Source: Whalleya microplaca (lineage: Eukaryota > Ascomycota > Sordariomycetes > Xylariales > Xylariaceae). From it: DNA of 64,000 bases. Shown here one piece after another: positions 36,596-46,852 of the stretch. The translations under genes were made by a program, and so were the position numbers. The notes beneath the pieces are model-generated. The model saw nothing but the letters and a program-made list of their open reading frames with translations. It was not told the origin of the DNA and searched no databases. Where the stretch lies: the NCBI GenBank assembly GCA_022497155.1, contig MU385714.1, positions 992,001-1,056,000 on the forward strand, given 5' to 3'. Every line of letters begins with the position of its first letter. The first letter of the stretch is position 1.

Positions 36596-37931
36596 CAAAC
36601 AATGACGGAAGGTTGATACTCGTTGGCGAGGATTCTTTCATACGAGATCTCAAAGAGGCTGTGAAGCTGCGCTTGGTGTATGTGCAAGCATGCCATGCCT
36701 AACAGCAACAATACACACGAGAGAAACTGCCGTCTTGTTCAGCAGAGCTAGGAATAGAAGATGCATACCTGGATGACAAATAACTTTCGCAACATAAAGC
36801 CACAATCGAAGCGGATGGGCTTATCATTGGGTCGGTACCTGCGGAGGAAATATATCATGATAATATGGTGTAACCTGAATCTCGTGGTCAGCCCTGACAG
36901 GAGGAATTTGACAGTAGCGCGGGGGTACAAGAGTATAGAACCTCGTAATATTGCGTCACTGAGCCCTGCCAGTGTTACATTGTGAATCTACTCCGTTCTG
37001 AAATATGATAGTTGAGCGATGTGGAAAATGAAAAAGGCTGGAGTATGCGTAACCTAGTTGCGACATGCTGCTAGACTACGAAGAACGCTTGAATATCTCT
37101 CCAATGAGGATTATGAATTGACTTACCAACACCCTATCCGCAGTCCTTGATATATTGTAATCAGCGCTGCCATTTTTTGCTACTTTGCCTATTACAGCGG
37201 TCGTGATATCGTAAGCAGCGCGCGATTCGATACTACATTGGCAGGATTGGGCGGGTGAAAAAAAAGGATCGTCGACATGGTTTAATCCCAGCGTCGATTA
37301 TCTACAGTATCTCACCTGGAAAATTGTGAGAGTTGACCAGAAACCGGAAATGCTAAGTTAGGACATCCGCGCCACGCCCTCGTAGTAGATGTCAACCGTC
37401 CCGCGCTGTCGTGATGCCCCCCCTCATTGACCTGGTTGAAGGGTTTGCCTGTCCTGCTGTCTGCATGCGCTTTGCAGATTGAAATAACCCAGCCGTCTGG
37501 AAGGAGACTTGGCAATGGCACTACCAAGTTCGCGCTCATCTATCACTGCCAAACAACGCTCGTCGCCCTGCCAGTTGATGCGAGCCAAGCTAATATGGTG
37601 TCGCATAAGGCCTTGGCTCATGAACGCTTGTGCCCGAAAGGCAGCTTGGCACATGTGCAATGTCACGAGAGGTTGATTAGGAGGTGTCGTCGGGTATCTG
37701 GAAGTGGTTATTAAAAGAAACGCTAAAAGTCAAGTGACGCTGACCGCATTTGCGATTCGCGACGTCACCGCATCAATCTCACACCTTTCACATGGGAAGT
37801 TGGTGAGAGAACGATGGCGGAAGGGTGTTCGTTGCGACGTTCCTCGCCAACGGTTGCGCCCTACAGTAGCCACACACCCCCCTTTGCGCTTAGAAGGCAG
37901 GGAGGCAGGAAAGGGCTTCAGGAGGCAGGGA

Positions 37932-37944
37932 GGGGGGGGGGGGG
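37932..37944. repeat. Poly-G run (13)
   Basis: Uninterrupted run of 13 G in a non-coding region. Confidence 0.95.
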
Positions 37945-38239
37945 ACTTGGGGACCTTTTAGGGCAGTCCAGGGGTCCGGGGGAATATGCACAGGCTTGCA
38001 CACAGGCTGACGATGGCTTCGGCCAGAACCCCACTATGCCGAAGCGCCCCCTGTAAGACTTTACCCCTCGGCTGCCAATGGCTTCATCTTACTGGGCTAA
38101 TCTGAACCAAGGCTCATCTGATCCTGGCAATTGGTCTTGGGTCTGGCGTGTTTCCCCGATCCCAAAGCTCATCATCTTCCTCTTCTAGCAAACTCTCCAA
38201 CAAAGTTTAAAAAAAAATTAAAAAGTGACTTGACTGACT

Positions 38240-38260
38240 GAGCGAGCGAGCGAGCGAGCG
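38240..38260. repeat. GAGC tetranucleotide repeat
   Basis: Five tandem copies of GAGC in the probable leader/promoter of the downstream zinc-cluster gene. Confidence 0.95.
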
Positions 38261-38850
38261 AACAACCTAGAGAGTGAGCGCGAGAGGGAGGGGAGCAGTT
38301 ATTAGTTGGGCCTGGCAGTCCAGGTCTGGGAGATTTATTTTATTATTACATAGTAGAAACCTTTTGCATCTGGCATTTATCCACTTTCTTCCAAACCCAA
38401 CTTGACCCTATCTAACCTAAACCTAACCTACCATTGAGCTTCCATACATATCTCTCTTGCCGCGATCGCAGCCCGCAACCCGAGACCTGTCTTGTTAGTT
38501 GTTGTTTGTTGTTGTCCGTTGCCCGCTGCTGTCCGCGGTCTGGATGAGGAAAAACACGTGGAACGGCGCTGTGTCCCTTGGTCGCGCCCCGGAACATTAA
38601 ATCTATCTATCTGTCGATCACCAAACGCCTGACCTCGTCTTCCAAGAGAAGCGAAGAGCCTTGAGCAACACCGTCGCCGACCAGCCGCCTTCCCTCGGAA
38701 CGCCCTGGAGCAAATCATCTCTTGGTCCTGCACAGAGCCGTCAGCACCTTACTCGATTGCCCACGAGCTACGGGCCCATTGCGTAACCTCAGGGCCCAAT
38801 GAGCGTCCTATACACTCCAAACCCCGAATCTTCTCAAGTAGGACGTAGAC

Positions 38851-41086
38851 ATGGAAAGCAATGGCAGCCACGCCAAGGACAAGAGGCCCGACGGCGACGC
38901 AAAGTCCAAGGATAACACCCCTACGACTACCACCACGAGCACGCCCACTGATACCAATAAGAGCCCCAGGAAGAGGCGCAAGGTAAACCACGGTATGCTG
39001 TACCATTCTTCCAAAATTCTCCTATATCCTTGGCTACCGCCCCCATCCCATCATCGTATCCAGCTGCTGTCGCCTGCATGGGCTAATTTTGGTCGCGCGT
39101 TCCTACAGCTTGTGTATACTGCCGCCGATCTGTAAGTCTTCCTTCATTCAGCACGCTCGTTCCAATTCATCGCACACTTGGCACTCATTGGCTCCACGTC
39201 TGCGTGTTTGCGCATGCGTAAGAATGCGCAAGAATGCAGCCCCCCCTGTCTGCCGATGGGCTCTCCTGCTGCGGCGGCCCTCGTTTCCACCATCACGGGC
39301 CATGCGCCTGAAAGTGGGTGTGGGCGTGTGGGTGTGGGCTTGTGTGTGGTGTGTGTGTGTGTGTATGTTGCACTTCAATGACTTGGCTAATGCTATCGTG
39401 TCCCTGGCGGGTTTCTAGCATATGACCTGCGATCTCGTATGTAAGATCTGTTTCTACTGCTTGCGTCAATGGCTTAGGATTATTATTATTGCCCTCGTTT
39501 GCATGAACCAAGATTAACCCGGGACCAACCGCCCATTGAATAGGAGAGACCGTGTACGAGATGCATTAAACGCAATATTGGCCATCTCTGTCACGATGAG
39601 CCGCGGGAAGCGGATACAAAGAAGCCCAAGGGCTCTCATGGCGCAACTGGGCATGACGAATCAGAGATCCAGCCCGAGCCTTCGCGCAATTCAATAGATC
39701 AGAGTGCCGCTGCGATGGCACCACCGTCATTTAACGATTCTGGAACCGGTCAAAGTACTAAGCAAGGTTTTGGTGCAGCTGCGCTAGGCCAGGCAAATTC
39801 CCTACACCTTGTGTCACCGAATCAGGTCTCTAGTATGCAGGCCAATGCTTCTGGCAGCAATATGAACCAATGTAGGTTTTGTAGAACCCTTATGACTGTC
39901 GAGTTCTTCGCTGGACCAAAAAGAAAACTAAGTTGATCTCGTAGTCGGCGGCTTTTCTGATGCTTGGCTAACCGCCCAAAATCAATTTCACGATATGCAC
40001 CACTATAATCCTCAATATATGCTTGCCCCCGAAGTCTCGCACGAATTCAGCCTGCTCAATGACTTTTTAAACACCAGCCTCCTCGATGACGGCGGGAATC
40101 TGCCGGACGACCATAATCTTCTCTACAGACACAACCGTAACCAGTCTAACCAGTCCGACATGGCGGGCTATCTGGGCGGCAACAACCTCCCCGCCGGCGC
40201 CATGCAGGCAGGCTCGATGCCACCGCCAAGCGCAGAGCTGGCCGCCGTCATGCCGGTGGACAAGACGCGTGAATTTTACCTCCAAGCCGCAGACCCATCA
40301 GGCAATGATACGCCCGAGGCCCGCATGCAGCGTGTGATGAAGGCCAAGTACGATGCCGGCTTGTTGAGGCCGTTTAACTACGTTAAGGGGTACGCACGAC
40401 TCTCGACATACATGGACGGGCATATCACGCCCGCCTCGAAACAGAAGATCTTGCGACAGCTAGACCGCTTCCGACCAAAATTTCGAGAGAAGGTACAGGG
40501 CCTTACGGATATGGAGCTCGTCTACGTAGAAATGTGGTTTGAGAAGACCTTGATGGAATACGATCGGGTCTTCGCTGCCATGGCCGTCCCGGCCTGTTGC
40601 TGGAGAAGAACCGGGGAGATTTTCAGGGGTAACAAGGAGATGGCGGAACTTATACATGTTCCCGTGGAGAGGCTACGAGACGTGTGTTCAAATCGCATAT
40701 CTCTTGTCAGTAGACGGCGCTAACTCGGAATGTCCAGGGCAAGATAGCTCTACACGAGATCCTAACGGAAGAGTCACTCGTGCGGTACTGGGAAGAATTC
40801 GGCACTATCGCATTCGACCCAGCACACGACACCCTTCTAACGGCTTGTGCATTGAAAAACCCAGACGATCGATCCAACGACCCGATTGTTAATTGCTGTT
40901 TCTCGTTTATGATTCGTAGGGATGACCATAATATGTGAGTATTGACGAGCTGAATATGCGGCCCCCAACCCAGACTATTATTCATTATTATTTATGTACA
41001 CGGCGCATGCTGACTGACGGCTTTAAATCTACAGACCCAGCCTCATCGTTGGCAACTTTCTTCCGCATGACCCTTCGCATTCTTAG
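38851..41086 (+). CDS. Zn2Cys6 transcription factor, AcuM/Rds2 type (gluconeogenesis regulator)
   Basis: Seven exons: 38851-38992, 39109-39131, 39419-39436, 39544-39871, 39945-40681, 40738-40934 and 41035-41086; 498 aa. The zinc cluster CX2CX6CX5CX2CX8C (CVYCRRSHMTC, DLERPCTRC, IKRNIGHLC) is spread over exons 2, 3 and 4; exon 3 is an 18-nt microexon encoding only HMTCDL. The cluster is preceded by SPRKRRKVNHA, a basic nuclear-localisation-like stretch. A PAS-like C-terminal region follows (FNYVKGYARLSTYMDGHI, VYVEMWFEKTLMEYDRVF, VRYWEEFGTIAFD, CCFSFMIRR), ending IPSLIVGNFLPHDPSHS. This order and the finger sequence match AcuM of Aspergillus and yeast Rds2, which activate gluconeogenic and respiratory-carbon genes together with AcuK/Ert1. 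The role is inferred from family; the model is well supported because all phases close. Confidence 0.92.
39308..39366. repeat. GT-rich low-complexity tract in intron
   Basis: TG-rich tract with a GTGTGTGT run near its end, inside the unusually long (287-nt) intron between zinc-cluster exons 2 and 3. Confidence 0.85.
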
Positions 41087-41784
41087 GTTTTTTGTTTTTC
41101 ACCAGCATAGCAATCCGCTTCATACACAGTTTCTGCTTCGCTGTCTTTTCCTTTCCCGTGTCGTGTATTTATATGATGCACATGACAATAACGAAACATT
41201 TGGGTAATAAGTGCTGCATCTTTATAGGTAGGATGGCCATCATTGGAACACAGTACCCGAGTAGGTACTTGGATAGATACAGGTTAGGGCTTGCTAGAGT
41301 TCGCGCGTCTAATGATATTGCTACCTACCTATTATGTAAGACAGAAGGGATGGGACGGGGGGCACATCCATTGCCCACAGCAAAGACAGGAAACAGGAAA
41401 TACAGACACGGAGTGGAAGGAAGTAAGCAGGGAGGCAGGCAGGGAAGGAGACAGGGAGAGAGAGGATATCCACTAGGTTAGAAGGTGTGAGGGTGTTATC
41501 GATCTGTTCGCTCCACCTTCCCCAGAGGGAACCTACGTTGGTAGGCTAAGACCCTGGAGGCCATAGACTTCGTGCAAGAATCATACTTCTGACAAATCGG
41601 AATGAAACCCTCCCACTGTCGCCCCATGAAACCTGTCAGTCATCAGGAACATTGGAACTTGGTACGCATATTTATTGTCCTGCAAGTCAACCCTCCTATC
41701 TGGGTAGCGTCAGCAGCATCCCTCACATTCATACAGCTTGATCTGGATGGAGAGGAGCCACAATAAAACGTAATACCCGCTGCC
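41087..41784. other. Intergenic, no supported gene
   Basis: 3' region of the AcuM-like gene and promoter of SPO22. GGAGGCAGGCAGGGA-type purine repeats lie at 41425-41465. Confidence 0.5.
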
Positions 41785-44700
41785 ATGGAACCACCCTTGA
41801 ATCCGTCTTATCCTGCGGGAGACAAAAGCGTAAAGGCTATCATCTGTTGGTGCCCTGACAGCCTTGACAGCCCTTCCGAGGCATATGCTAACCCTACAAA
41901 GCTTTCTGCCATGACCTGCAGAAACAGTTGCCTAGAAAGGACGGCAGAGTAGAGCTGCAAAATCTGACGGACGAATTAGAGAACCGGATACATGCTATCA
42001 AGGCCTACTTTCTTAAGTCCCCGGGCTCCTACCGTCATAAGCAGCTCGATGCCGCCGGCACTGATCTTTGGAATTGGTGTACCCGTATCAAGCGTCAAGA
42101 TGACATTGGCGTATCGCCCACGAAGCCCAAATTCCTGACCTTTGTTCGGGTATATGCGTTTCTAATTCTTGCGTTAGCGCAATGGGGCGATCATAATACG
42201 CCAGGAGATCTGATACGGCTGGAAAAACTGGCTATCAAAGCCGGCAGATCTTGTATTGGCATGTTGCATCTCGATTCACTAGTCTTGTAGCAATGCAGAA
42301 CTTATTAACGCCCGCATAGGAGACGGCGAGCTGGAGTTTGCGCCTCTGGTTATGCAGAAAGCCGCCGAGTACAACGGACTTCTGCAGAACCTGCAAGAGA
42401 AGCTCCCAAAAGAGGAGTCAGATGCCCGTAAAAGACTCGAAGCCGAGTATCTCACCCTTCGTCTCGCACTGGCAAGTCGCATATTATTACCATTCCCCCA
42501 CGCCTTGCTAACAACGCATGAAGGCCTGGAAGGAAGACCGTCTTGACGTCGCCGATCATCTCTACGAAAAGGTGCAAAGTTCCAAACAGAGCATAGATTC
42601 AATATCAGCAGAGGCTCTAGCAGATACGCTATTCGAGATCGGGAAAGGCTTGATAGAGAAGAAAGATTACACATTGGCGGTGAAATGGCTGGAGAGGGCT
42701 TACGAGACTATCAATAATCAAAGCCTTGAGCAACTGTCAAGGGAGGCTCTCGAATTGAGACTGGCAATCTCCCAGGCGCTTGTCCGGGCGTATCTGGGCA
42801 TCGGCACCACGGAAGGTTACGAGAAAGCCGAAAACCATGTCGGTTACATTGAGTCTGGACTTGGGGATAAACTCCTCGTCCTTCTACTCCGGTTGGAGAT
42901 CCTTCAGAGCTCTGCGGCCGAAGTGTTTGATAGCAGCGCGTATGCTGACATCCTCCGACGGATGATTAGGAGCGTAGATATCTCGGAGTCCAACTTCAAC
43001 CTCACAATACATCATATACGCAAGCTAAACGATAAGAGTCCTACTATCGCGTCCTCAGTTCTCGACGATTATATAATATCAAGAGTGTTGCCGGCGCAAC
43101 ATGAAGAATGGGTCGAGCGAGCCGTTGTTCTTCGAACTCATATGGCGATGACACATAGGGATACACAAGAAACAATTCAGGGGCTTGTACTGATGTTCGA
43201 CAAAGTCGAGAGCAGCCTGCCAAAGCCATTACCAGCTGCTGCTGTCCTTGCCGTGCAAACAGTAAGTCAGCCAGACGATCCTTACGAGCACAAGACTGAC
43301 CTGGTCTAGTTAATATGGAAGAGAATCGATGCTTCCTTCAACCAAAGACAGCTGGATGTCGCAGAGGAATGGTGTTATCTGGCCATGCATCCAGCCCTCC
43401 AACATTCCAGTCCAGCGAACACAGCCAAGATTGCCAGGTAGGTTTGCCCCTATGTATTAGGTCACAAAGTGCTGACCCAACTAGAAAACTCCTTCAATGT
43501 ACTCTTGAAAGGAATAACCTGGAAAGTGCAACAGAAATTTTCCGAGCGATGAACGAACAAGCTAAACGTGAGCCCAAGACGCTGTATCTAGCCTACAAAC
43601 TGGCACTCAGGAGTCGAGATCGAGATATGGCTTCCGAGTGCTTGAGGCATATCACCGAGGCCCCTTCCAACGACTTCAGATACCTATATGCATGTTGCAT
43701 AGATGCACAACAAGCAGAAGACAAGAGGTGTGCGATTGAAGCATTGCGTCATTTATTCAAGAAGTACGAATTCAATTCCCCTGGACCTATCCATTTGCCC
43801 GCCTTGCTTCGTGTTATCATACGCCTAGAGGTATCACTTTTAGACGAGGAAGGGCGGCCTGACGTTGATCACCATGCGTTGGTAGAGGATCTCTGCCAGG
43901 TATTTGAAGGTGGTAAGTTTTCCCAGAGTTGGCAATCATTCAAGACGTCAAGGGCGTACTAAGTCGTTTAGTTGTCACCACGGTGCAAAGAGATCCGCGC
44001 AACGACCAAGGAAATAAATTATTTACACTAGAAGAACTGGATTGGTTTTCCAAGAACGCCTACAATATAGGCTTGAAGAATGTCCAGAATTGGCGTCTTG
44101 AGCAGATTATTCGACTTTTCCAATGTTGCCTTACGATTATCGCCTACTACCCCCAAGACATTCCAGATGGTGCCTTTAAAGATTTATCGTTGCGAGGGAT
44201 GTTTTGCAATTTTCTAGTCGCCACGGCGCGTATTGCTTTGGCCCGGTCTGAAGATAATGTCGAAAATCAACTGCAACACTACTTATTGATGCGTAACAAC
44301 ATCAAAAGCTTTGATGCCGAATTGGAATCGCGGCTGGGAACTTTAGATGAAATGTCCAAGTACGACCTCCAAGACAAACTTGCGACCCTCATGATCTTCG
44401 ACTTCGAAGGGGCAGTCTGTCTCAAGTCATAGGATGACTTGATCGAGACCGTACTTAGGGCCAAGATTTGCAGAAACATAACAACCTACCAGGCGATGGC
44501 GGATTGTATCCTCCGATCACAATGTGTGCCTGGACAAGGTACGATCCTAGTCGCGATGTAATCCATGAGTTGGCTGACCTGGCTATAGTCCTTTACACTA
44601 CCTTACGCAAGATTATTAACGAGATACACTCCCTTGACCATTTTGATCTGGAAAAACTTGCGAAGTATATGCGATGCCTACTGAAGGCCACACTTTCTTC

Positions 44701-45022
44701 GGAACCCGAATATCCCCTGAAGATTATCGAGGAAACTTCCACACTGGTGAAGCAACAAATAGGGGTAAGTCTATCCTACTGAAGAAAAAACGTTCTATGA
44801 CTAATAACTATGTAGAAGAAGGAGCTATTTCCGCCTCTAGAGCTGGAATGGTTTATAACGACCGCATTCAATCACGGTGTTGAGCTGTTTGGGGCTAATG
44901 AGGATGAACTCAGCAAGAGGTGGATTGCACATGCGTTTACGTTGGCGCATTACCACCAGGATGGCGGCGATTTAGAACGAGAGCTCCAAAAGAGGCATAC
45001 AAATCTCAAGTGGGATTCATGA
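41785..45022 (+). CDS. Meiotic ZMM protein SPO22/ZIP4, with one in-frame TAG
   Basis: Nine exons: 41785-41845, 41902-42258, 42320-42471, 42524-43261, 43310-43437, 43485-43912, 43972-44538, 44589-44764 and 44816-45022. All phases close and the reading is 938 codons including the terminal TGA, the usual size for this family. The start MEPPLNPSYPAGDKSVKAII joins SFCHDLQKQLPRKD after intron 1. TPR-like helical repeats fill the protein (for example AVKWLERAYETINNQSLEQL). The C-terminus LELEWFITTAFNHGVELFG with ERWIAHA-like KRWIAHAFTLAHYH is typical of Spo22. Codon 775 is TAG (44430-44432) where Trp is expected (KS-stop-DDLIETVL). It lies in a hairpin loop (see the separate entry). Introns 2 (42259-42319) and 3 (42472-42523) are GC-AG. 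Spo22/Zip4 organises crossover-promoting ZMM proteins on meiotic chromosomes. Without recoding, the product stops at 774 aa and loses ~163 residues. Confidence 0.9.
42259..42319 (+). other. GC-AG intron 2 of SPO22
   Basis: Donor G|GCATGT, acceptor GCATAG, with ATTAAC before the acceptor as branch site. It joins GRSCI to GDGELEFAPL in frame. The nearby GT donor at 42253 would create a stop with either plausible acceptor. Confidence 0.75.
42472..42523 (+). other. GC-AG intron 3 of SPO22
   Basis: Donor G|GCAAGT, which is the consensus for GC-AG introns, with branch GCTAAC and acceptor GAAG. It joins LRLAL to AWKEDRLDV in frame. Confidence 0.85.
44415..44449 (+). promoter_or_regulatory. RNA hairpin presenting the in-frame UAG of SPO22
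   Basis: Perfect 8-bp stem TCAAGTCA (44422-44429) with TGACTTGA (44435-44442), closing a 5-nt loop TAGGA (44430-44434). An outer 4-bp stem GTCT (44415-44418) with AGAC (44446-44449) is separated from it by a 3x3 internal loop. The A of TAG (44431) is loop position 2 and follows T. Hairpin-loop position and a U at -1 are the known preferences of fungal sexual-stage A-to-I editing. The structure is read directly from sequence; the editing role is inference. Confidence 0.7.
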
Positions 45023-45695
45023 TATGATGCAGTAGCTATTTCCCGAGTGTAATGGCTTGGCAATTGCGCTTTGTTTGAGTCTCGTGGTCAACATTCAGCT
45101 TGGGAATGTCAATACTCAATCTTTTCTACATATTGACAACACCCTATATGCTCTCAGACGTCGAAGTATGCTGATCAATCGAGTCTATTGAGAGTAGCAG
45201 CACAAATTCCAATGTTTATTGCTCGAATTGTAAGGGCTAAATTGATATACCATCGAGATGAAAGTCGAGGTGACGTCTTGATAGGGTTAAAGTTATGTCT
45301 CACTGGACACTAGACTCAACCGTGGCACAGTGACTGTGTGATATTTCACTCCATACATGGACAAACGGTATACTAGAGGACAATCATCCCTAACTTTCAA
45401 ATCCTATATTATAACTGCCCCCCTCCCTCTTTGATATATTGTGATGTAATAGATCATTTTCAATTGCACAAGCCTTACATTCAGATTGACTGCTGGCGTT
45501 TAACACTGATTTTTCAAGAGGGTAGTCATGACGTATTCGATATGGAAGGTTTCACATCATAGCCTAAGAGTTAAGAATAGAACAAAGGCATTCTGAACGA
45601 TGTTGCATCCCTACGAATAGGAGAACCCTTACCAGCTTAATTTATTTTTGGTAATTATATGGCTATTTAGGTACCACAACATCTAAACTCTTGGA
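45023..45695. other. Intergenic, no supported gene
   Basis: SPO22 3' region and promoter of the DUF3140 gene. Nothing else recognised. Confidence 0.5.
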
Positions 45696-46222
45696 ATGGT
45701 AAAAGACAAGCAAACTGTCATCGAGTAAGTCCTAGAAGATAAGGAACACAGAAATATGTCTAATGTCCAGCTAATCACCATATATGAACCAACAGGGAGT
45801 TTAACGAGATCGTCAACATGTCGGCCTCCGACCTCGAGAGTTGGCTCAAGGGGGAGAGCTCTGAGTCTGCGGGCTGGAGCAAGGACGACGGCTCGGCAGA
45901 GACGATTGGGCACGAGAGGTAACTTACAACATACATATGTGTTTCCTCCCCTCATCGTTTTCACCCTTGATTTCTGCTTCAGAGCTCGCTGCTAACGGAG
46001 AACACTTTGCGCTCCCACAGTGGACGTAAAATTATCGAAATCCTCAAGAAGAACCCGCGCAAGGACCCGGAGAAATACGAGCAGGACGACGTAGACCATA
46101 TGCGGCGCGTCGTCGCGTATTGCAAGCGCCATCTCGCGCAGGAGGAGAAGGCGAAGCGGGATCCTGATAGCAAGAGCGCGAGGAGCTTGAAGAATTGGGG
46201 GCATGATCCGAGTAAAGCTTAG
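45696..46222 (+). CDS. DUF3140-family small protein
   Basis: Three exons: 45696-45724, 45796-45918 and 46021-46222; 117 aa. Donors GTAAGT and GTAACT with acceptors CAACAG and CCACAG keep phase. The protein reads EEFNEIVNMSASDLESWL, then KIIEILKKNPRKDPEKYEQD, HMRRVVAYCKRHLAQEEKAK and SLKNWGHDPSKA, the expected order for DUF3140. The family is small and soluble, found in fungi and bacteria, and sometimes annotated as DNA-binding; its role is not established. No signal peptide or membrane segment. Confidence 0.82.
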
Positions 46223-46303
46223 TTGCTGGAAGGTTTGGGAGTGGGATCTAGGCTTGTAGCTGTGGTCGTTTTTGGAATATCAGCGCTTGGATGATCTCAG
46301 AAC

Positions 46304-46323
46304 GGGGGGGGGGGGGGGGGGGG
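46304..46323. repeat. Poly-G run (20)
   Basis: Uninterrupted run of 20 G just before the degraded duplicate sequence and the gap. Confidence 0.95.
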
Positions 46324-46428
46324 AATGGAAATTATAAAATTAACAGGATAGAAAGTTTTGTAACCAAAATTAAAAAAAACAATATTAAAAAAAAAGAAAA
46401 CCCAGTAATTTAGAAAAATAAGCATTTA

Positions 46429-46438
46429 NNNNNNNNNN
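46429..46438. other. Assembly gap (10 N), probably an unmerged overlap
   Basis: Ten N. The block left of the gap (46325-46428) and the block right of the C run (46512 onward) align position by position: both begin TGGAAATTAT and share CAGGA, AAGTTT, GTA-CC, AACCCAG, AATTT and AGCAT at the same spacing, with many differences where the left copy has A. This suggests one locus assembled twice across a difficult homopolymer. Confidence 0.8.
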
Positions 46439-46482
<44 letters not shown>

Positions 46483-46511
46483 CCCCCCCCCCCCGCCCCC
46501 CCCCCCCCCCC
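46439..46511. repeat. Poly-C tract (73 nt)
   Basis: C run with two isolated G bases immediately after the N gap. The length is likely unreliable. Confidence 0.9.
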
Positions 46512-46852
46512 TGGAAATTATTCAAGTATCAGGAGATCAAGTTTGGTATCCGAAATTTCGAACTACGAGATTTAAATACATGTCAACCCAGGAATTTCGA
46601 TATATTAGCATGTCTAATGTGTTTCGACTTTAGAAGCGGCGGGGCATACTATAATACGTGGACTTAGGCGGCGAACAAATGTGATTTTCTTCTACACCAT
46701 GTCGTTCAGTTAGTTCCTCTGAACCTGGACGAAGTCCTGCACGCTGCATCGCTGTAAAGGAGGGCTCCAATACCTACTACAGAGCTCACACCAAGTGACT
46801 CAACTAACTTTATCATTGCCGTTCACTGATCCAACATGCTTCTATATATCTT

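Larger units (their letters stand above)
46223..46852. other. Intergenic with assembly artefact
   Basis: Contains a 20-G run, a 10-N gap and a long C run with occasional G. The ~100 bp after the G run is a degraded copy of the ~100 bp after the C run, as described under the gap entry. No gene. Confidence 0.7.

Noticed and set aside
38411..38431. Telomere-like CCTAA repeats
   Set aside because: The units are imperfect (CCTAA, not CCCTAA) and few; more likely leader sequence than an interstitial telomere.
44419..44436. An intron that would remove the in-frame TAG of SPO22 (donor at GTCTGT, acceptor CATAG)
   Set aside because: It would be only about 20 nt long, far below the shortest intron in this window (47 nt), and lacks a branch site.
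46439..46511. Poly-C tract as a genuine genomic feature
   Set aside because: It adjoins an N gap and a contradictory poly-G run next to duplicated flanks; treated as an assembly artefact.
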